Part shown: piece after piece, positions 6,918 to 7,238 of the stretch
Position numbering within the stretch: position 1 is the first letter of the stretch
How the letters are laid out: each line of letters begins with the position of its first letter
From: Gammaproteobacteria bacterium
Lineage (GTDB): Bacteria; Pseudomonadota; Gammaproteobacteria; GRL18
Assembly: GCA_030632625.1 (NCBI GenBank)
Contig: DAOVUK010000154.1
Span: 1-7,238, forward strand
Length of the DNA stretch: 7,238 nt
Direction of reading: 5' to 3'
The notes under the pieces: generated by a model
What the model saw: only the letters and a program-made list of their open reading frames with translations
The model's database searches: none
Told to the model about the DNA's origin: nothing
Position numbers and translations under genes: made by a program

Positions 6918-7238
6918 TCAGGGAGTCACTCGAACAGTGATGTGTATTTCATCTTCTGCTGCTGCATTATTTAAATTCGCAGCATGATTGTACCCGGCAA
7001 ATGATTCCAGGCGATTGATAATAGTAAAAATCTTAGAACTGAATTTTTCTCACAAAGATGAAAAACCTTTCTGTAAGACGCCGCTATGGTAGAACTTCAT
7101 GATATCTATGCCATAATCAATTGCCCTGACAGTATGTTTAATTCTATAGACTTCGCCATTACTGTCCTTTCCCCTTTCAGACAAATCAATTAACTTCTCT
7201 TTTTGGGGCTGCTTATCAGCGCCTAACAATAAAAGGAC
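6918..7238 (-). pseudogene. 3' end of an unidentified gene with an in-frame TGA, running off the window
   Basis: On the minus strand a single frame reads from the window edge at 7238 to a TGA at 6918-6920: 106 codons with one internal TGA at 7050-7052 (codon 63 of the visible part). Before it, 62 codons include DLSERGKDSNGEVYRIKH and AIDYGIDIMKFYHSG. After it, 43 codons include RLESFAGYNHAANLNNAAAE and end IHITVRVTP. Codons on both sides are rich in G-first codons and give protein-like residues, while the other minus-strand frames I scanned hit stops often, so I think the frame was or is coding. I do not recognise the family. The TGA could be a nonsense mutation (for example from TGG), a true stop with a chance open frame after it, or a recoded codon. 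The first two are more likely. The gene is co-directional with the LetA operon and ends 90 bases before the longest LetA reading. Confidence 0.45.

Noticed and set aside
6926..6940. Hairpin TCACT-loop-AGTGA near the end of the right-edge reading frame as a terminator
   Set aside because: The stem is only five bases, lies inside the frame and is not followed by a U-run on the minus strand.
7026..7052. SECIS element making the TGA at 7050-7052 a selenocysteine codon
   Set aside because: Only an all-A/U six-base stem with an 11-base loop is present just downstream; no stable hairpin of the bacterial type is seen.

Overview
The window is AT-rich bacterial DNA whose gene families point to a Gammaproteobacterium or a close proteobacterial relative. 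The pointers are a YdcH/DUF465 small protein, a LetA/PqiA plus multi-MCE LetB lipid-transport operon, and a Kef-type CPA2 antiporter. I cannot name a genus from the sequence alone.

Layout, left to right. Positions 1-280 are non-coding. They hold a 158-bp element bounded by near-perfect 27-bp inverted repeats (58-215), followed by a good sigma70-type promoter (TTGATA-17-TATAAT, 228-256). That promoter probably drives a 67-aa YdcH-family protein (281-484, +). Everything else runs on the minus strand. A CPA2 cation/proton antiporter with a C-terminal NAD-binding RCK/TrkA-N domain (2147 to 507) converges on the YdcH gene with a 22-bp gap. Upstream of it, a 154-bp gap (2148-2301) is almost entirely an octanucleotide satellite in two head-to-head arrays. 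Then comes a tightly overlapping three-gene operon, read right to left: a LetA/PqiA N-terminal half (stop 6124), a LetA/PqiA C-terminal half (stop 5411) and a 1038-aa LetB-like MCE protein (5418 to 2302). A candidate promoter for this operon lies at 6832-6860. Beyond it, 6918-7238 (minus strand) carries the 3' end of an unidentified reading frame that is interrupted by an in-frame TGA at 7050-7052 and runs off the window.

How the genes work together: the two LetA-type membrane halves, each with a four-cysteine zinc ribbon, and the LetB-type periplasmic tube form an inner-to-outer-membrane lipid conduit of the Let/Pqi class. By my reading the LetB-like protein has eight MCE domains in four odd/even pairs, one more than the seven of E. 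coli LetB, so a longer periplasmic tunnel is predicted. The antiporter is co-directional but separated by the satellite, so it may or may not be co-transcribed.

The items that most deserve a second look are the eight-MCE architecture, the head-to-head octamer satellite, the 27-bp inverted-repeat element, the in-frame TGA near the right edge, and the absence of any ATG start for the two LetA halves.
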